This document shows positions 17,728 to 26,591 of a stretch of DNA of 64,000 nucleotides, piece after piece (the first letter of the stretch is position 1; each line of letters starts with the position of its first letter). The position numbers and the translations under genes are program-made. Source of the DNA: Mariprofundus ferrinatatus (GTDB lineage Bacteria; Pseudomonadota; Zetaproteobacteria; Mariprofundales; Mariprofundaceae). A model generated the notes under the pieces. It was not told where the DNA came from, ran no database searches, and saw only the letters and a list, made by a program, of their open reading frames with translations. The stretch lies in assembly GCF_002795825.1 (NCBI RefSeq), contig NZ_CP018800.1, forward strand, positions 1,178,001-1,242,000. Direction: 5' to 3'.

Positions 17728-18183
17728 ATGTTAAGAATCCTGTTCCTACTGTTTATCACCATTCCACTGCTGGAGCTCTGGCTGCTGATCGAGGTTGGCA
17801 GCGGCATTGGCGGACTCCCTACCATCGCACTCTGCCTGCTTACCGCGGCACTTGGTGGATGGCTGATCCGCATGCAGGGCATCAGCACACTGGTGGATGC
17901 ACAGCATCGCATGGCGCAAGGAGAGCTTCCCGCTGATCACGGCTTTCACGGGCTTATGCTGGCAATTTCCGGCCTCCTGCTTTTCACACCGGGCTTTATC
18001 ACCGACACGCTCGGTTTCCTGCTGCTGGTTCCGCAGCTTCGCCAGCTCATCATCAACAGGGTGATGCCCGTCCAGCAGATCGGCAGACCTGCCGGGGGGG
18101 CGCCAAACAGCAGCTCCAGAAAAACGCATGATCCGCTCATTATCGATGCGGAAATAGTTTCGGAAGAGAGACATCGCCCCTAA
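17728..18183 (+). CDS. fxsA: FxsA family membrane protein
   Basis: 151 residues. The N-terminus has two closely spaced hydrophobic segments (RILFLLFITIPLLELWLLIE and TIALCLLTAALGGWLI), then a third and fourth around ISGLLLFTPGFITDTLGFLL; the GFxTDxLG turn is the FxsA hallmark. The tail (~residues 115-151) is polar and cytosolic. E. coli FxsA was named for suppressing F-plasmid exclusion of phage T7; its cellular role is unclear. Independent gene, 58 bases after ybiT. Confidence 0.92.
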   Translation: MLRILFLLFITIPLLELWLLIEVGSGIGGLPTIALCLLTAALGGWLIRMQGISTLVDAQHRMAQGELPADHGFHGLMLAISGLLLFTPGFITDTLGFLLLVPQLRQLIINRVMPVQQIGRPAGGAPNSSSRKTHDPLIIDAEIVSEERHRP

Positions 18184-18188
18184 TCGCC

Positions 18189-18216
18189 TTGACCCGCACT
18201 ATTTAGCCCCTACATT
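18189..18216 (+). promoter_or_regulatory. Sigma70-like promoter of the Bax-inhibitor-1 gene
   Basis: TTGACC (18189-18194), 16-base spacer, TACATT (18211-18216); transcription would begin near 18223, leaving a leader with GGAGG at 18231 before ATG 18241. Confidence 0.5.
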
Positions 18217-18240
18217 ACGACTGATCTTTCGGAGGTACTC

Positions 18241-18900
18241 ATGAACACGGCTACAATTTCATCCACCCAACTGGCTGACGCACGCATCTCATTTCTCGGC
18301 AAAACCTACGGCATGCTCGCCCTCTGCATTGCAGCTGGCAGCATCGGCGCCTATCTCTCTCTCGGCATGGCTTTTCCGTATGAACACCCCTGGATGATGC
18401 TGTTCATCATGATCGGTGGCATCTTCGCTGTGCAGGCAGTTCGCCATGTCAAAGGCATCAATTTCATCGCCCTGCTCGCTTTCGGCGCCATTACCGGCAT
18501 GGCCATTTCACCTCTCGTTGGCATGGTGGCCGCAAAATCCGGAACACTTGTTCTGCAGGCCTATATGACGACTGCCGTTGCCTTCGTTTCATTGACCGCT
18601 TACACCTTTATCTCCAAACGCGACTTCTCTTTTCTCAAGGGTTTTGTCTGGACCGGCTTGATCGCCATGATCGTGCTCGGGCTTTCCAACTATTTCTTCT
18701 TTGAGTCCCCTATGCTCGCCTTGACCCTGTCAGGTGTTGGCGTACTGCTCTTCTCGGCATTCATTCTCTATGACACGTCGAACATCCTGCGCGACTATCC
18801 GAATAATGAATTTATCGCCGCAGCCCTGACGCTTTATCTCGATGTCTTCCTGCTATTCCAGCATCTGCTCTCCATGTTTGGCATACTCAGCGACGAATAA
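18241..18900 (+). CDS. Bax inhibitor-1/YccA family membrane protein
   Basis: 219 residues with about seven hydrophobic segments spread over the chain. TISSTQLADARISFLGKTYG at the N-terminus, and the last segments with the family-typical acidic motif FILYDTSNIL (aspartate in a membrane-adjacent turn) identify the UPF0005/BI-1 superfamily. E. coli YccA binds and modulates FtsH; BI-1 relatives leak protons or calcium. FtsH's other modulators HflK/HflC are encoded at 57065-59031 in the same window. The gene has its own promoter and a terminator downstream. Confidence 0.92.
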   Translation: MNTATISSTQLADARISFLGKTYGMLALCIAAGSIGAYLSLGMAFPYEHPWMMLFIMIGGIFAVQAVRHVKGINFIALLAFGAITGMAISPLVGMVAAKSGTLVLQAYMTTAVAFVSLTAYTFISKRDFSFLKGFVWTGLIAMIVLGLSNYFFFESPMLALTLSGVGVLLFSAFILYDTSNILRDYPNNEFIAAALTLYLDVFLLFQHLLSMFGILSDE

Positions 18901-18925
18901 ATCGAGAAATTGCATATTGATCAAC

Positions 18926-18953
18926 AATGCGGCCTGTTTTCGGGCCGCATTTT
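18926..18953 (+). terminator. Rho-independent terminator after the BI-1 gene
   Basis: Perfect 9-bp stem AATGCGGCC/GGCCGCATT with an 8-base loop, immediately followed by a short T-rich run (TTTTCGTT). Placed 25 bases after the stop at 18900 and before the next gene. Confidence 0.85.
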
Positions 18954-18996
18954 CGTTATCATACCCCCCTTTGTTACCGTACCAATGGAGTGAACC

Positions 18997-19167
18997 ATGT
19001 TGGATAAAGCACTGATGGAAATTCTCGCCTGCCCGAAATGCAAGGGTGACATCCGCTATAACGACAAAAAAAACGGACTGGTGTGCGACAGCTGCAGGCT
19101 TGAGTATCCGATCCGCGATGATATTCCCGTCATGTTGATCGACGAGGCAAAAGAGCTTACCGATTAA
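18997..19167 (+). CDS. Trm112/YcaR-like zinc-ribbon peptide
   Basis: 56 residues, preceded by GGAG seven bases before ATG. The sequence begins MLDKALMEILACPKCKGDI and includes a second pair CDSC at 30-33, so CPKC and CDSC form a four-cysteine zinc site. It ends DDIPVMLIDEAKEL, exactly the pattern of the UPF0434/Trm112-like family (E. coli YcaR). YcaR commonly sits with lpxK and kdsB; here it precedes lpxL by 26 bases, opening the envelope gene region. Its function in bacteria is unsettled; a role activating a methyltransferase is known for eukaryotic and archaeal Trm112. Confidence 0.92.
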   Translation: MLDKALMEILACPKCKGDIRYNDKKNGLVCDSCRLEYPIRDDIPVMLIDEAKELTD

Positions 19168-19193
19168 CAAAAACAGCCGGCTCGGAATCGACA

Positions 19194-20084
19194 TTGGCCC
19201 TCCTCGTCAAATCCCTCTTTTTTCTGCTGCAGTTACTGCCGGTGCGCCTTGTGGGTGCCTTCGGGGCCGGGCTCGGGCGTCTCTTCTACCTGATTGATGG
19301 CCGCCACAGGACAATTGTGCTTCGGAATCTGGATCGTATCTATCCGGAGAGGGAGAGTGCCTGGAAAATCCGCATTGCCCATGAATCATTTGCTGAACTC
19401 GGACGAACCATGCTGGAGACACCGCATGTATTTATGCGTTCGCGTGAATACCTGCTCTCCCGAATTGAGATGGAGGGTGAAGAGGCTTTCAGAGATGCTG
19501 TAGCACAAGGTAAAGGGGTTATCCTGACGGCCATGCACCACAGCAACTGGGAACTCGGCGCACTCTCGTTTTCAATGATGGGGTATGAAACAGACATTAT
19601 CTACCGCCCCCTCAGGCAGGAGAGTCTGGACAAATTTCTTCTGGATTCCCGTACCCGGTTCGGTGCCCATCTGCGGTCTAGAAACGAAGGATTGCGCTGG
19701 CTTCCTAAAGCACTGAAAAACGGACATGCCATTGCAGTCATGGTCGATCAGCATCTCTCCAACGGCACACCGGTTCCCTTTCTTGGACACCTTGGAAATA
19801 CGACCACCCTTCCAGCCACCTTTGCCGCCAAATACGCCACACCTCTTTTCGGCGTGCGACTGGATCGCATTGGCAGATCGTTCCGCTTCAAGCTCCAGTT
19901 CTGGCCGATTGAGCTTCCAGCGCTCAGCGAGGGCCATCAACACAGCGATATTGAAATCATGCGCACAATTTGTGACTCCTTTGCTCCCGCCATCCACCAG
20001 CGTCCCGAGCTGTGGCTCTGGGTGCACAGGCGCTGGCTCTATCTCGATGAGCTGGAACAGAAACAACAAGAGAGCCTGAAATGA
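19194..20084 (+). CDS. lpxL: Lipid A biosynthesis acyltransferase (LpxL/HtrB family)
   Basis: 296 residues from TTG 19194. An N-terminal hydrophobic anchor (LVKSLFFLLQLLPVRLV) is followed by the acyltransferase core with the H-x4-D/E catalytic motif in MHHSNWELG (~115-123), then an arginine-rich acyl-ACP-binding segment and VMVDQHLSNGTPVPFLG, a typical LpxL/LpxM motif. It adds a secondary acyl chain to Kdo2-lipid IVA at the inner membrane. Whether it is the first or second late acyltransferase cannot be told. It heads a tightly packed operon; the next ATG overlaps its stop (ATGA). Confidence 0.92.
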   Translation: MALLVKSLFFLLQLLPVRLVGAFGAGLGRLFYLIDGRHRTIVLRNLDRIYPERESAWKIRIAHESFAELGRTMLETPHVFMRSREYLLSRIEMEGEEAFRDAVAQGKGVILTAMHHSNWELGALSFSMMGYETDIIYRPLRQESLDKFLLDSRTRFGAHLRSRNEGLRWLPKALKNGHAIAVMVDQHLSNGTPVPFLGHLGNTTTLPATFAAKYATPLFGVRLDRIGRSFRFKLQFWPIELPALSEGHQHSDIEIMRTICDSFAPAIHQRPELWLWVHRRWLYLDELEQKQQESLK

Positions 20085-20779
20085 GCAACAGACACAAGCC
20101 CATTTCCCGCAACCGCTGGCAGGCATCCCAGAATGAAACCATGGCCAGGTGGAGAAAACACAGCCCCAACATCGACCGTGAGCAACAGGAGAGGGATATA
20201 CTTCCGGTTATTCAGCGATATGCAGCCCAGTATCCTGAAGATGGATTCATTCTTGAGATTGGCTGCGGCCCCGTCTGCCTGAGCCAGAACCTGCCGCAAA
20301 AGAACAAAACCTATCTTGATCCACTTATTGAAGATTTTCGCAGGCGTTTTCCAGGAGTCCTCCCCGATGGAGAGTTTCTTGCCACAACAGCGGAACGCAT
20401 TAACAAACCGGCTGACAGCTTTGATATGGTAATCTGCCTGAATACAATATCGTTCTCTCTCAATCCCGAGTTGATTATGCATGAGATTGAACGCGTCCTT
20501 AAACCAGAGGGAACACTGGTTGTCGATATGCGAACCCACAGTCCGCTGGAAGCAAGGCTGCACTACTGGGCAGAGCAGCTGATCCCCAGCCTCTGCTCAA
20601 AAACCCGCCCCTACTACTACTCCCTCAGGGGTATCCGCCGTACTCTGGCCCGCCATTTCAAGATCGAAGAGGAACTTAATCAGAGCAGGTTCAAATTCTG
20701 GTTTCCTTTTAAACGACAGCAGATGCTGTTTATCTGCAGCAGAAATGACAGCCACAGGAAAACGGTCTCCCCTTCATGA
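20081..20779 (+). CDS. SAM-dependent methyltransferase in the LPS operon
   Basis: 232 residues. Class I methyltransferase fold: ILEIGCGPVCLSQNL (motif I, SAM loop, ~57-71), acidic YLDPLIEDF as motif II, DSFDMVICLNTI (~116) and the post-motif HEIERVLKPEGTLVVDM. Overlaps of four bases with both lpxL and waaF show full operon coupling. The target is unknown; a sugar or glycolipid methylation is plausible by location. The C-terminal third is basic and aromatic-rich, which could help membrane association. Confidence 0.82.
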   Translation: MSNRHKPISRNRWQASQNETMARWRKHSPNIDREQQERDILPVIQRYAAQYPEDGFILEIGCGPVCLSQNLPQKNKTYLDPLIEDFRRRFPGVLPDGEFLATTAERINKPADSFDMVICLNTISFSLNPELIMHEIERVLKPEGTLVVDMRTHSPLEARLHYWAEQLIPSLCSKTRPYYYSLRGIRRTLARHFKIEEELNQSRFKFWFPFKRQQMLFICSRNDSHRKTVSPS

Positions 20780-21756
20780 GCAATGAACATCAGCTTCTAT
20801 TGATGCCACCCAACTGGATTGGGGATGTTGTCATGGCGCAACCTGCAATGTCAGCTATCGCCACCCACTACCGCATGCATCATGAGCATTGCCGGATCAC
20901 ACTCTGCGGGCGAAGCTGGCTGAAAGAGCTGCTCCCATGGCTGAATATCAAAGGGGCAGAGTATGCCAGCGACATCCCTGCCGCTGACACCGCCTACCTC
21001 TTCCCCAACAGTTTCAGGGTCGCGTGGCAATGCAAACGGGCAGGGGTAAAAAAGATCATCGGCTATCGCGGGCAGTGGCGCTCTCTTCTCCTGAGCCAGC
21101 CCGTGCGACACCGCATCGACACCAGAACCGATCATCATCGCCTTTTCCACCTCGATCTGGCACGCCAGACAGGCATCACCACAGGCAGTGACAGGGTTGA
21201 ACTATCCGTTCCCGAAAATGGCCTTGAGCTTGGCAGAGCAGCGATAGAGAAGCATGGAATGAATCCGGAACGAACCATTTCTGTTGCACCTGGCGCACAG
21301 TTCGGGGGTGCCAAATGCTATCCTTCTGACGGCTTCAGAGCGGTAGTCCACGCACTGGCCGAAAAAGGATGGCAACCGCTGATTCTCGGCATGCAGGAGG
21401 ACCGAAACGTCGCCGAATCAATTCTTGAAGGTATTGGCTCCCCAGCCTGGAACGCCGCTGGTGAAACAGCACTGAGTGAAGCGCTGCAGCTTATAGCCGC
21501 TTCAAAGCTGATGCTCTGCAATGACTCTGGCCTGATGCATGTTGCAGCGGGGCTTGGCATTCCAACCGTGGCCCCATTTGGTGCCACTGATCCTGAGCGC
21601 ACATCACCCAGCGGGGATAAGGTTGCCATCCTCTACGAACCGGCAGATTGCAGTCCCTGCCTTCAGCGCGAATGCTCGGTTCCTGGACACCCCTGCATGG
21701 CCAATATTCCACCGCAAACACTGACCGATGCCTGCCTCAATATGCTGGAACACTAG
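20776..21756 (+). CDS. waaF: ADP-heptose:LPS heptosyltransferase II
   Basis: 326 residues, GT9 family. The N-terminus LLLMPPNWIGDVVMAQPAM is the WaaF signature (N-W-I-GD). C-terminal donor-binding elements: SVAPGAQFGGAKCYP, LMLCNDSGLMHVAAGLGIPT and VAPFGATDPERTSP, with a late Cys-rich SPCLQRECSVPGHPC. It adds the second L-glycero-D-manno-heptose to the inner core on the cytosolic face of the inner membrane. ATGA-coupled to the upstream methyltransferase; waaC follows after a few bases. Confidence 0.94.
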   Translation: MSNEHQLLLMPPNWIGDVVMAQPAMSAIATHYRMHHEHCRITLCGRSWLKELLPWLNIKGAEYASDIPAADTAYLFPNSFRVAWQCKRAGVKKIIGYRGQWRSLLLSQPVRHRIDTRTDHHRLFHLDLARQTGITTGSDRVELSVPENGLELGRAAIEKHGMNPERTISVAPGAQFGGAKCYPSDGFRAVVHALAEKGWQPLILGMQEDRNVAESILEGIGSPAWNAAGETALSEALQLIAASKLMLCNDSGLMHVAAGLGIPTVAPFGATDPERTSPSGDKVAILYEPADCSPCLQRECSVPGHPCMANIPPQTLTDACLNMLEH

Positions 21757-21765
21757 CCCTTGGCC

Positions 21766-22797
21766 ATGAAGATCCTGATTGTTCGGCTTTCGGCCTTCGG
21801 CGATATCATCCACTGTCTGCCCGCACTTGATGACCTGCTGGCGCGTCCTGAGGTAACCGAGGTGCACTGGCTGGTTGATGAGCGCTATAAATTTGTCACG
21901 GATATCCTTCCGAAGCAGGTGCATGTACATGCCGTCGCCCTGAAAGGTGATCACCCCATTCACTCTGCATGGAAGGCTATTCGAACACTTCGCGCCACTG
22001 GCTTTGGAGCGGTGATTGATCTGCAGGGGTTGATAAAATCAGCAGTGCTTTCGCGCCTTTGCGGTAGCCCGGTTTATGGTTTCGATAACAACCTTATGCG
22101 GGAAAAACCGGCCAGTCTGCTTCTGCACAATGTCACTTTCCACCCTGATGAGCGACATGTTGTGCAGCAATATCGTCGAATTGCCACAGGCCCGTTCACC
22201 TCTGAACCCGCATCTGTTGCCATTCCCTATGCGAAACCCTCTATCAACCTTGCTGACAGCCGCTGTCCAGACGATGGCGAGATCATCGCCCTTCTGGGGC
22301 TTGAGGAGAAAAGCTATGTGATACTTCATGCGGCCGGCGGTTGGGAAACCAAACAACTTCCGGCAAGCACCTGGATCAGCGTGGCTAAGGGGCTGAAAGA
22401 AAAAAACATCACCCCCCTGTTTACCTGGGGTAACGACGCCGAGCGCGCCCAGGCGGAAAGTTACGCCGATCGGAGCAATGGCTTCGCCTTACCCAAACGT
22501 TTAACTATGCCATCATTATGCTCACTGATTTTGCATGCCCGTGCCGTGGTCGGTGCAGATACGGGCATGCTTCATCTGACAGCGGCTTTAGGAAAGCCAA
22601 CGGTTACATTCTGGGGCCCTTCGGCATCGTGGCGATCTGCCCCCCTGGAGGTTGAACACGATATGAGTAGACCATTGCACTTGCATATCGAATCAAATCC
22701 CGCATGCGGCCCATGCTTTAAGCGGACATGCGACAACTTTGTCTGCATGGACATGATCCTCCCTGAGTCGATTTTAAGGGCAATAGATGAGCTGTGA
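21766..22797 (+). CDS. waaC: ADP-heptose:LPS heptosyltransferase I
   Basis: 343 residues from ATG 21766 (MKILIVRLSAFGDIIHCLPA, the WaaC N-terminus); TTG 21760 would add two residues, and neither has a good ribosome site. GT9 elements: VIDLQGLIKSAVLS, ILHAAGGWETKQLP, VVGADTGMLHLTAALGKPTV and FWGPSASWRSAP. It attaches the first heptose to Kdo2-lipid A. With waaF, hldA and kdsB in the same region, the organism clearly builds a heptose-containing inner core. The next gene starts 11 bases before its stop. Confidence 0.92.
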   Translation: MKILIVRLSAFGDIIHCLPALDDLLARPEVTEVHWLVDERYKFVTDILPKQVHVHAVALKGDHPIHSAWKAIRTLRATGFGAVIDLQGLIKSAVLSRLCGSPVYGFDNNLMREKPASLLLHNVTFHPDERHVVQQYRRIATGPFTSEPASVAIPYAKPSINLADSRCPDDGEIIALLGLEEKSYVILHAAGGWETKQLPASTWISVAKGLKEKNITPLFTWGNDAERAQAESYADRSNGFALPKRLTMPSLCSLILHARAVVGADTGMLHLTAALGKPTVTFWGPSASWRSAPLEVEHDMSRPLHLHIESNPACGPCFKRTCDNFVCMDMILPESILRAIDEL

Positions 22798-23629
22798 ATT
22801 TTTATTAGGGCAACGCCATCAGCACTTTCCGGGCAAAGTACTGCTGCTGCTCATCCCCTTTATGTTTGGTATCTGTTCCTCTTACTCCGCCCATGCTGAA
22901 ACAGTGGAGATCAGAGCGGCTCACTGCATGCCATATATAGGCGAGCACCTGGAGTTCGACGTTAACTGGGAGTTCATCAATGCCGGTTCAGCAAGCATGG
23001 ATGTACTTCCCAAGAGTGGAGGCTGGCAGGTCAATACCGTTGCCAAAACGAACAAGGCTCTCGATATTTTCAGAAAGGTGCGCGACTACATTACGGCTGA
23101 AGGCCTCTGTGTGAACGGGCGCATGCAGAGCACACTTTTTGATGCCAATCTGCACGAGCGCAAATACGTTGCAAAAAAACGTACCGAATTTCTCTGGCAG
23201 GAGAACAGGGTCAGGCATTCACAAAACAAGGTGGTCGAGGATTTCGATGTACCAGCCGGCCACCTTAGTGTGATCGACGCATTCTTTGCCGTGCGCAACC
23301 TTAAACTCATCCCGGGCCAGAAGCTTAAAGTTCCGGTCTTCGACTCGCGCAAACGTTACGAGATCGAAGTGACTGTCTTGCCAGAAAGAGAAGTTTTAAC
23401 TGCTCCGTGGGGTAAGAAAGTGGAGTGTATTGTGGTCCGTCCTCTCTTGAAATCTGAAGGAATCTTTACCAATAAAGGTGAGATGACGCTCTGGCTCTCC
23501 AATGATGAACGACACATACCGATCAAAGTGGCTGCAAAAATAAAATTTGGAAGTATCTTTGCACACTTGACGTCCTACCAGTACACAGCACCAACGAAAT
23601 CAAGCACCATAAGAGAAAACAGCAAATGA
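22787..23629 (+). CDS. DUF3108 family exported protein
   Basis: 280 residues. A hydrophobic stretch VLLLLIPFMFGICSSYSAHA (~18-37) followed by AETVE reads as a cleavable signal peptide, so the mature part is periplasmic. The rest matches DUF3108: an initial GEHLEFDVNWEFINAGSASM, LDIFRKVRDYITAEG, and later GIFTNKGEMTLWLSNDERHIPI with a basic patch. The family is beta-rich and of unknown function, often near envelope genes. It overlaps waaC and the following gene by 11 and 4 bases, so it is embedded in the LPS operon and may bind or process a glycolipid. Confidence 0.85.
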   Translation: MSCEFLLGQRHQHFPGKVLLLLIPFMFGICSSYSAHAETVEIRAAHCMPYIGEHLEFDVNWEFINAGSASMDVLPKSGGWQVNTVAKTNKALDIFRKVRDYITAEGLCVNGRMQSTLFDANLHERKYVAKKRTEFLWQENRVRHSQNKVVEDFDVPAGHLSVIDAFFAVRNLKLIPGQKLKVPVFDSRKRYEIEVTVLPEREVLTAPWGKKVECIVVRPLLKSEGIFTNKGEMTLWLSNDERHIPIKVAAKIKFGSIFAHLTSYQYTAPTKSSTIRENSK

Positions 23630-24198
23630 GCACTGAGATTGCAAATAAATCCGCATGGCACCGACTGGTTATTGAGCACCGCATTAAGCTCACTTATGCG
23701 TTCGCCATTCTGGCCCTGATATTTATCCGTCCAAGTCTGGAAGCGATGATCTGGGGGCTGCCATTTGTTGTGGGCGGCGAGCTTATTCGCATCTGGGCAT
23801 CCGGCCACATTCACAAATTCAAGGAGGTGACCCGTACCGGCCCTTATGCGCTCTGCAGGCACCCGCTCTACCTTGGCCACTTTCTTATCCTGATTGGCTT
23901 CATGATTGCAGGCAACCAGATATGGGTAGCCATATCCGGCATTGTGATTTTCTGGTTGATTTTCATCCCGACAATGCAGCGAGAGGAGACCCAGCTGACC
24001 GAAATGTTCGGTGATGAATACCGCAGATACATGCAGACGACCCCACGCGTCATTCCTCGCTGGAATGCGAAGGGAAGAAATGCAGGAAGCTTTAATCCGG
24101 CCCTGGTAGCCCAGCATCGGGAGCTGAACAATATCATTGGTCTTGCTGCCGCACTGCTAATTTTTGCCACTTTGGGACTGTTGCATGCCAGCTGGTAA
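23626..24198 (+). CDS. Isoprenylcysteine carboxyl methyltransferase-like membrane protein
   Basis: 190 residues with four to five hydrophobic segments. The stretch VTRTGPYALCRHPLYLGHFL (~67-86) is the ICMT/PEMT SAM-binding hallmark (RHPxY), followed by E-E-T-Q-L and a FGDEYRRYMQ motif near residue 130. Bacterial members have varied or unknown substrates; prenylated proteins are not expected. ATGA-coupled to the DUF3108 gene, so a lipid or glycolipid substrate is a reasonable guess, unproven. Confidence 0.85.
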   Translation: MSTEIANKSAWHRLVIEHRIKLTYAFAILALIFIRPSLEAMIWGLPFVVGGELIRIWASGHIHKFKEVTRTGPYALCRHPLYLGHFLILIGFMIAGNQIWVAISGIVIFWLIFIPTMQREETQLTEMFGDEYRRYMQTTPRVIPRWNAKGRNAGSFNPALVAQHRELNNIIGLAAALLIFATLGLLHASW

Positions 24199-24258
24199 GA
24201 TACGTCTCTATTACATAGCCTTTGCTGACCTATACATGTAACCAAGGAACGGATTGAA

Positions 24259-24858
24259 ATGGCCCGACTATTTGATCATCCGCTGAAGCGGAAAGCTCGT
24301 TACGAAGCTGAATATGCAGACAGAAAGGTGCTCGATGTGGCCTGTGGCTGCGTCAAATTTAAAGGCGCCACCGGTCTCGATTACAACGTACGCTCCTATA
24401 TGCCTCAGGAGCTGCAGGCCGATATCACCTATGATCTCAATCAGTTCCCCTATCCATTTGAAGATAGCAGTTTTGACATGATCTGGTGCTTCCACTTTCT
24501 CGAGCATTTCCAGGATCTGCCAAAGATCATGGAGGAGTTTTACCGCCTGTTAAAACCGGGCGGGAAACTGGTCATCAATACACCCCACTTTTCAAGCGTT
24601 GAGGCCTACCGCCACTGGCAGCACTGCCACTTCTTTGCACGCGGCTCGTTTGACTATTTTTGTGAAGACTCCCATGAGTGGGAGTTCTACAACTGCCGCT
24701 TCAAACTTGCCGACAGCAAGATTTTCTTTGATGACCTCTACACCGCCCTGGGCGTCGGCGTTATCGCCAACACCTTTTCATGGCAGTTTGAGCGACGCCT
24801 GTCATGGATATTTCCAGCCTCCAGCGTCTACTTTGAACTTCAAGCCATCAAAGACTGA
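24259..24858 (+). CDS. SAM-dependent methyltransferase (type 11)
   Basis: 199 residues. Motif I is VLDVACGCVKFKGATGLDYN (~24-43), shorter and less glycine-rich than usual; then ITYDLNQFPYPFEDSSFDM, a strong FHFLEHFQDLPKIMEE and LKPGGKLVINTPHFSS, as in the methyltransferase-11 group. The C-terminal half is aromatic and histidine-rich (HWQHCHFFARGSFDYF). Target unknown; it lies at the head of the carbamoyltransferase/glycosyltransferase group, so modification of a core sugar is plausible. AAGGA precedes ATG. It is separated from the upstream operon by 60 bases. Confidence 0.85.
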   Translation: MARLFDHPLKRKARYEAEYADRKVLDVACGCVKFKGATGLDYNVRSYMPQELQADITYDLNQFPYPFEDSSFDMIWCFHFLEHFQDLPKIMEEFYRLLKPGGKLVINTPHFSSVEAYRHWQHCHFFARGSFDYFCEDSHEWEFYNCRFKLADSKIFFDDLYTALGVGVIANTFSWQFERRLSWIFPASSVYFELQAIKD

Positions 24859-24896
24859 ACGCCCGAACAAATTCAATCCCCAGGCAGAGGAGCACC

Positions 24897-26591
24897 ATGA
24901 TCATACTTGGCATTAACGACATCGCGCATCACAACACCTCTGCAGCCATCGTCAAAGATGGAGAGATTGTCGCCGCCATCGAAGAGGAACGCATCTCCAG
25001 GATCAAGCTGGACAATGGTTATCCTTATGCAGCTATCAATGAGGTGCTTGAGATCGCCGGCCTGTCGGCAGGTGATATCGATCATGTTGCACTGGCCGGA
25101 CTGGATCATGTCCAGCAGCGCCCAGCTCTGAACCTCATGTTTGACCATATCGCCGAACTGGCCAAAGAGGATGATGAGATTCGTCGCTTCTATCGTAAGC
25201 AACAGCTAGACCGCTACTCCCGTCTATTGCGCTCTCGACCGAAGCTACCCAAGGCTTTCAAAGACAAGGTTTCCACCATCGTCGAACATCATCAGGCACA
25301 TGCCGCATCCGCCTATTTTGCTTCACCGTTTGAAGGTAAAAAGGTTGGCGTGATCTCTCTGGATGGATCGGGAGACTTCTCATGGGGCTCTGTCTGGGTT
25401 GGCGAAAACGGAAAAATGGAGCATGTGGAGCATCTGCATGCCCTGAATAGCCTTGCCCTGCTCTACTCTGCATTCACCATATTCCTCGGATTCAAGGCTA
25501 CCCGCCATGAAGGAAAAGTGCTCGGTCTTGCAGCATTCGGGAAGCCCGAACCGCTCTACAGCCGACTGATGGATTTGGTGAACCCTGATGACTGGGATCA
25601 CCTTCTGCATCCCAGACTGGCAAAATGCACGCTCAGGCAGCACGGCGATATGGCCCAGAACAGTATTCGCGAATTGACTGAAGGGTTGTGCAAGGAGGAC
25701 ATTGCCGCAGGCCTGCAGGCATTCACCGAGAAACTTGTATGTGACAAGGTTGAGTCTTACGCAAAAGAGCTGGATGTACGCTATCTGGCTCTGGCAGGCG
25801 GTATTTTTGCCAATGTAAAACTCAACCAGCGAATCCTAGAACTGCCTGCAATCGATAACATCTATATCCATCCCAATATGGGAGATGGCGGATTGGCCGC
25901 CGGTGCTGCACTGCAGGCATATGCCAACCTGAATCCTGAGCGTATGCCGATGTTCATGAACAATGTTTACCTTGGCACCAGAATCACCAGAGAGAGTGCT
26001 GAAGCTGCGCTGGTTGAGAGCGGCCTTGGCTTTGAGGCTCCGGAGAATATGGCCAAGGCAGCTGCCGGACTTCTCGCAGATGGCAAGGTCGTCGCACGCG
26101 CCTGCGACGGCATGGAGTATGGTCCGCGCGCACTCGGTAACAGAACTGTAATGGCTGCATGCTCTGATCCAACCATCAATGACTGGCTCAACAAAAAGTT
26201 TCAGCGCACCGAATTCATGCCGTTTGCTCCAGTCATACTGGAGGAGCACTGTGCCGAATACTTCCCAGCCTGGGTTCCGGACCATAAAGCCGCCCGCTTT
26301 ATGACACTCACCTACGATGCTGCGGATGTTGCCAAAGAGAAAATCCCCGCCGCCGTCCATGTTGACCAGACCGCCCGACCGCAGGTCATTCGACGTGAGG
26401 ACAACAGGGATTATTACGATATCCTTCATGAGTTTCATGCACTTACAGGTGTCGCCAGCGTGATCAATACCAGCTTCAACATGCATGAGGAGCCGATTGT
26501 CTGCACTGCATCGGATGCAATTCGAGCATTCCTCGACGCAAAACTTGATGCCCTGATCCTCGGGCCGTTCCTGGTATTTCAACCTGAATGA
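24897..26591 (+). CDS. NodU/TobZ-family O-carbamoyltransferase
   Basis: 564 residues, GAGGAG before ATG. The N-terminus MIILGINDIAHHNTSAAIVK and VEHHQAHAASAYF (metal-binding histidines) with SLDGSGDFSWGSVW define the Kae1-like carbamoyl transfer domain. The C-terminal region shows VARACDGMEYGPRALGNR and NTSFNMHEEPIV, the carbamoyl-phosphate/ATP half. It transfers a carbamoyl group from carbamoyl-adenylate to a sugar hydroxyl. In Pseudomonas aeruginosa a homologue within the core cluster carbamoylates inner-core heptose; the same use is likely here given waaC/waaF nearby. The stop overlaps the next ATG by four bases. Confidence 0.92.
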   Translation: MIILGINDIAHHNTSAAIVKDGEIVAAIEEERISRIKLDNGYPYAAINEVLEIAGLSAGDIDHVALAGLDHVQQRPALNLMFDHIAELAKEDDEIRRFYRKQQLDRYSRLLRSRPKLPKAFKDKVSTIVEHHQAHAASAYFASPFEGKKVGVISLDGSGDFSWGSVWVGENGKMEHVEHLHALNSLALLYSAFTIFLGFKATRHEGKVLGLAAFGKPEPLYSRLMDLVNPDDWDHLLHPRLAKCTLRQHGDMAQNSIRELTEGLCKEDIAAGLQAFTEKLVCDKVESYAKELDVRYLALAGGIFANVKLNQRILELPAIDNIYIHPNMGDGGLAAGAALQAYANLNPERMPMFMNNVYLGTRITRESAEAALVESGLGFEAPENMAKAAAGLLADGKVVARACDGMEYGPRALGNRTVMAACSDPTINDWLNKKFQRTEFMPFAPVILEEHCAEYFPAWVPDHKAARFMTLTYDAADVAKEKIPAAVHVDQTARPQVIRREDNRDYYDILHEFHALTGVASVINTSFNMHEEPIVCTASDAIRAFLDAKLDALILGPFLVFQPE

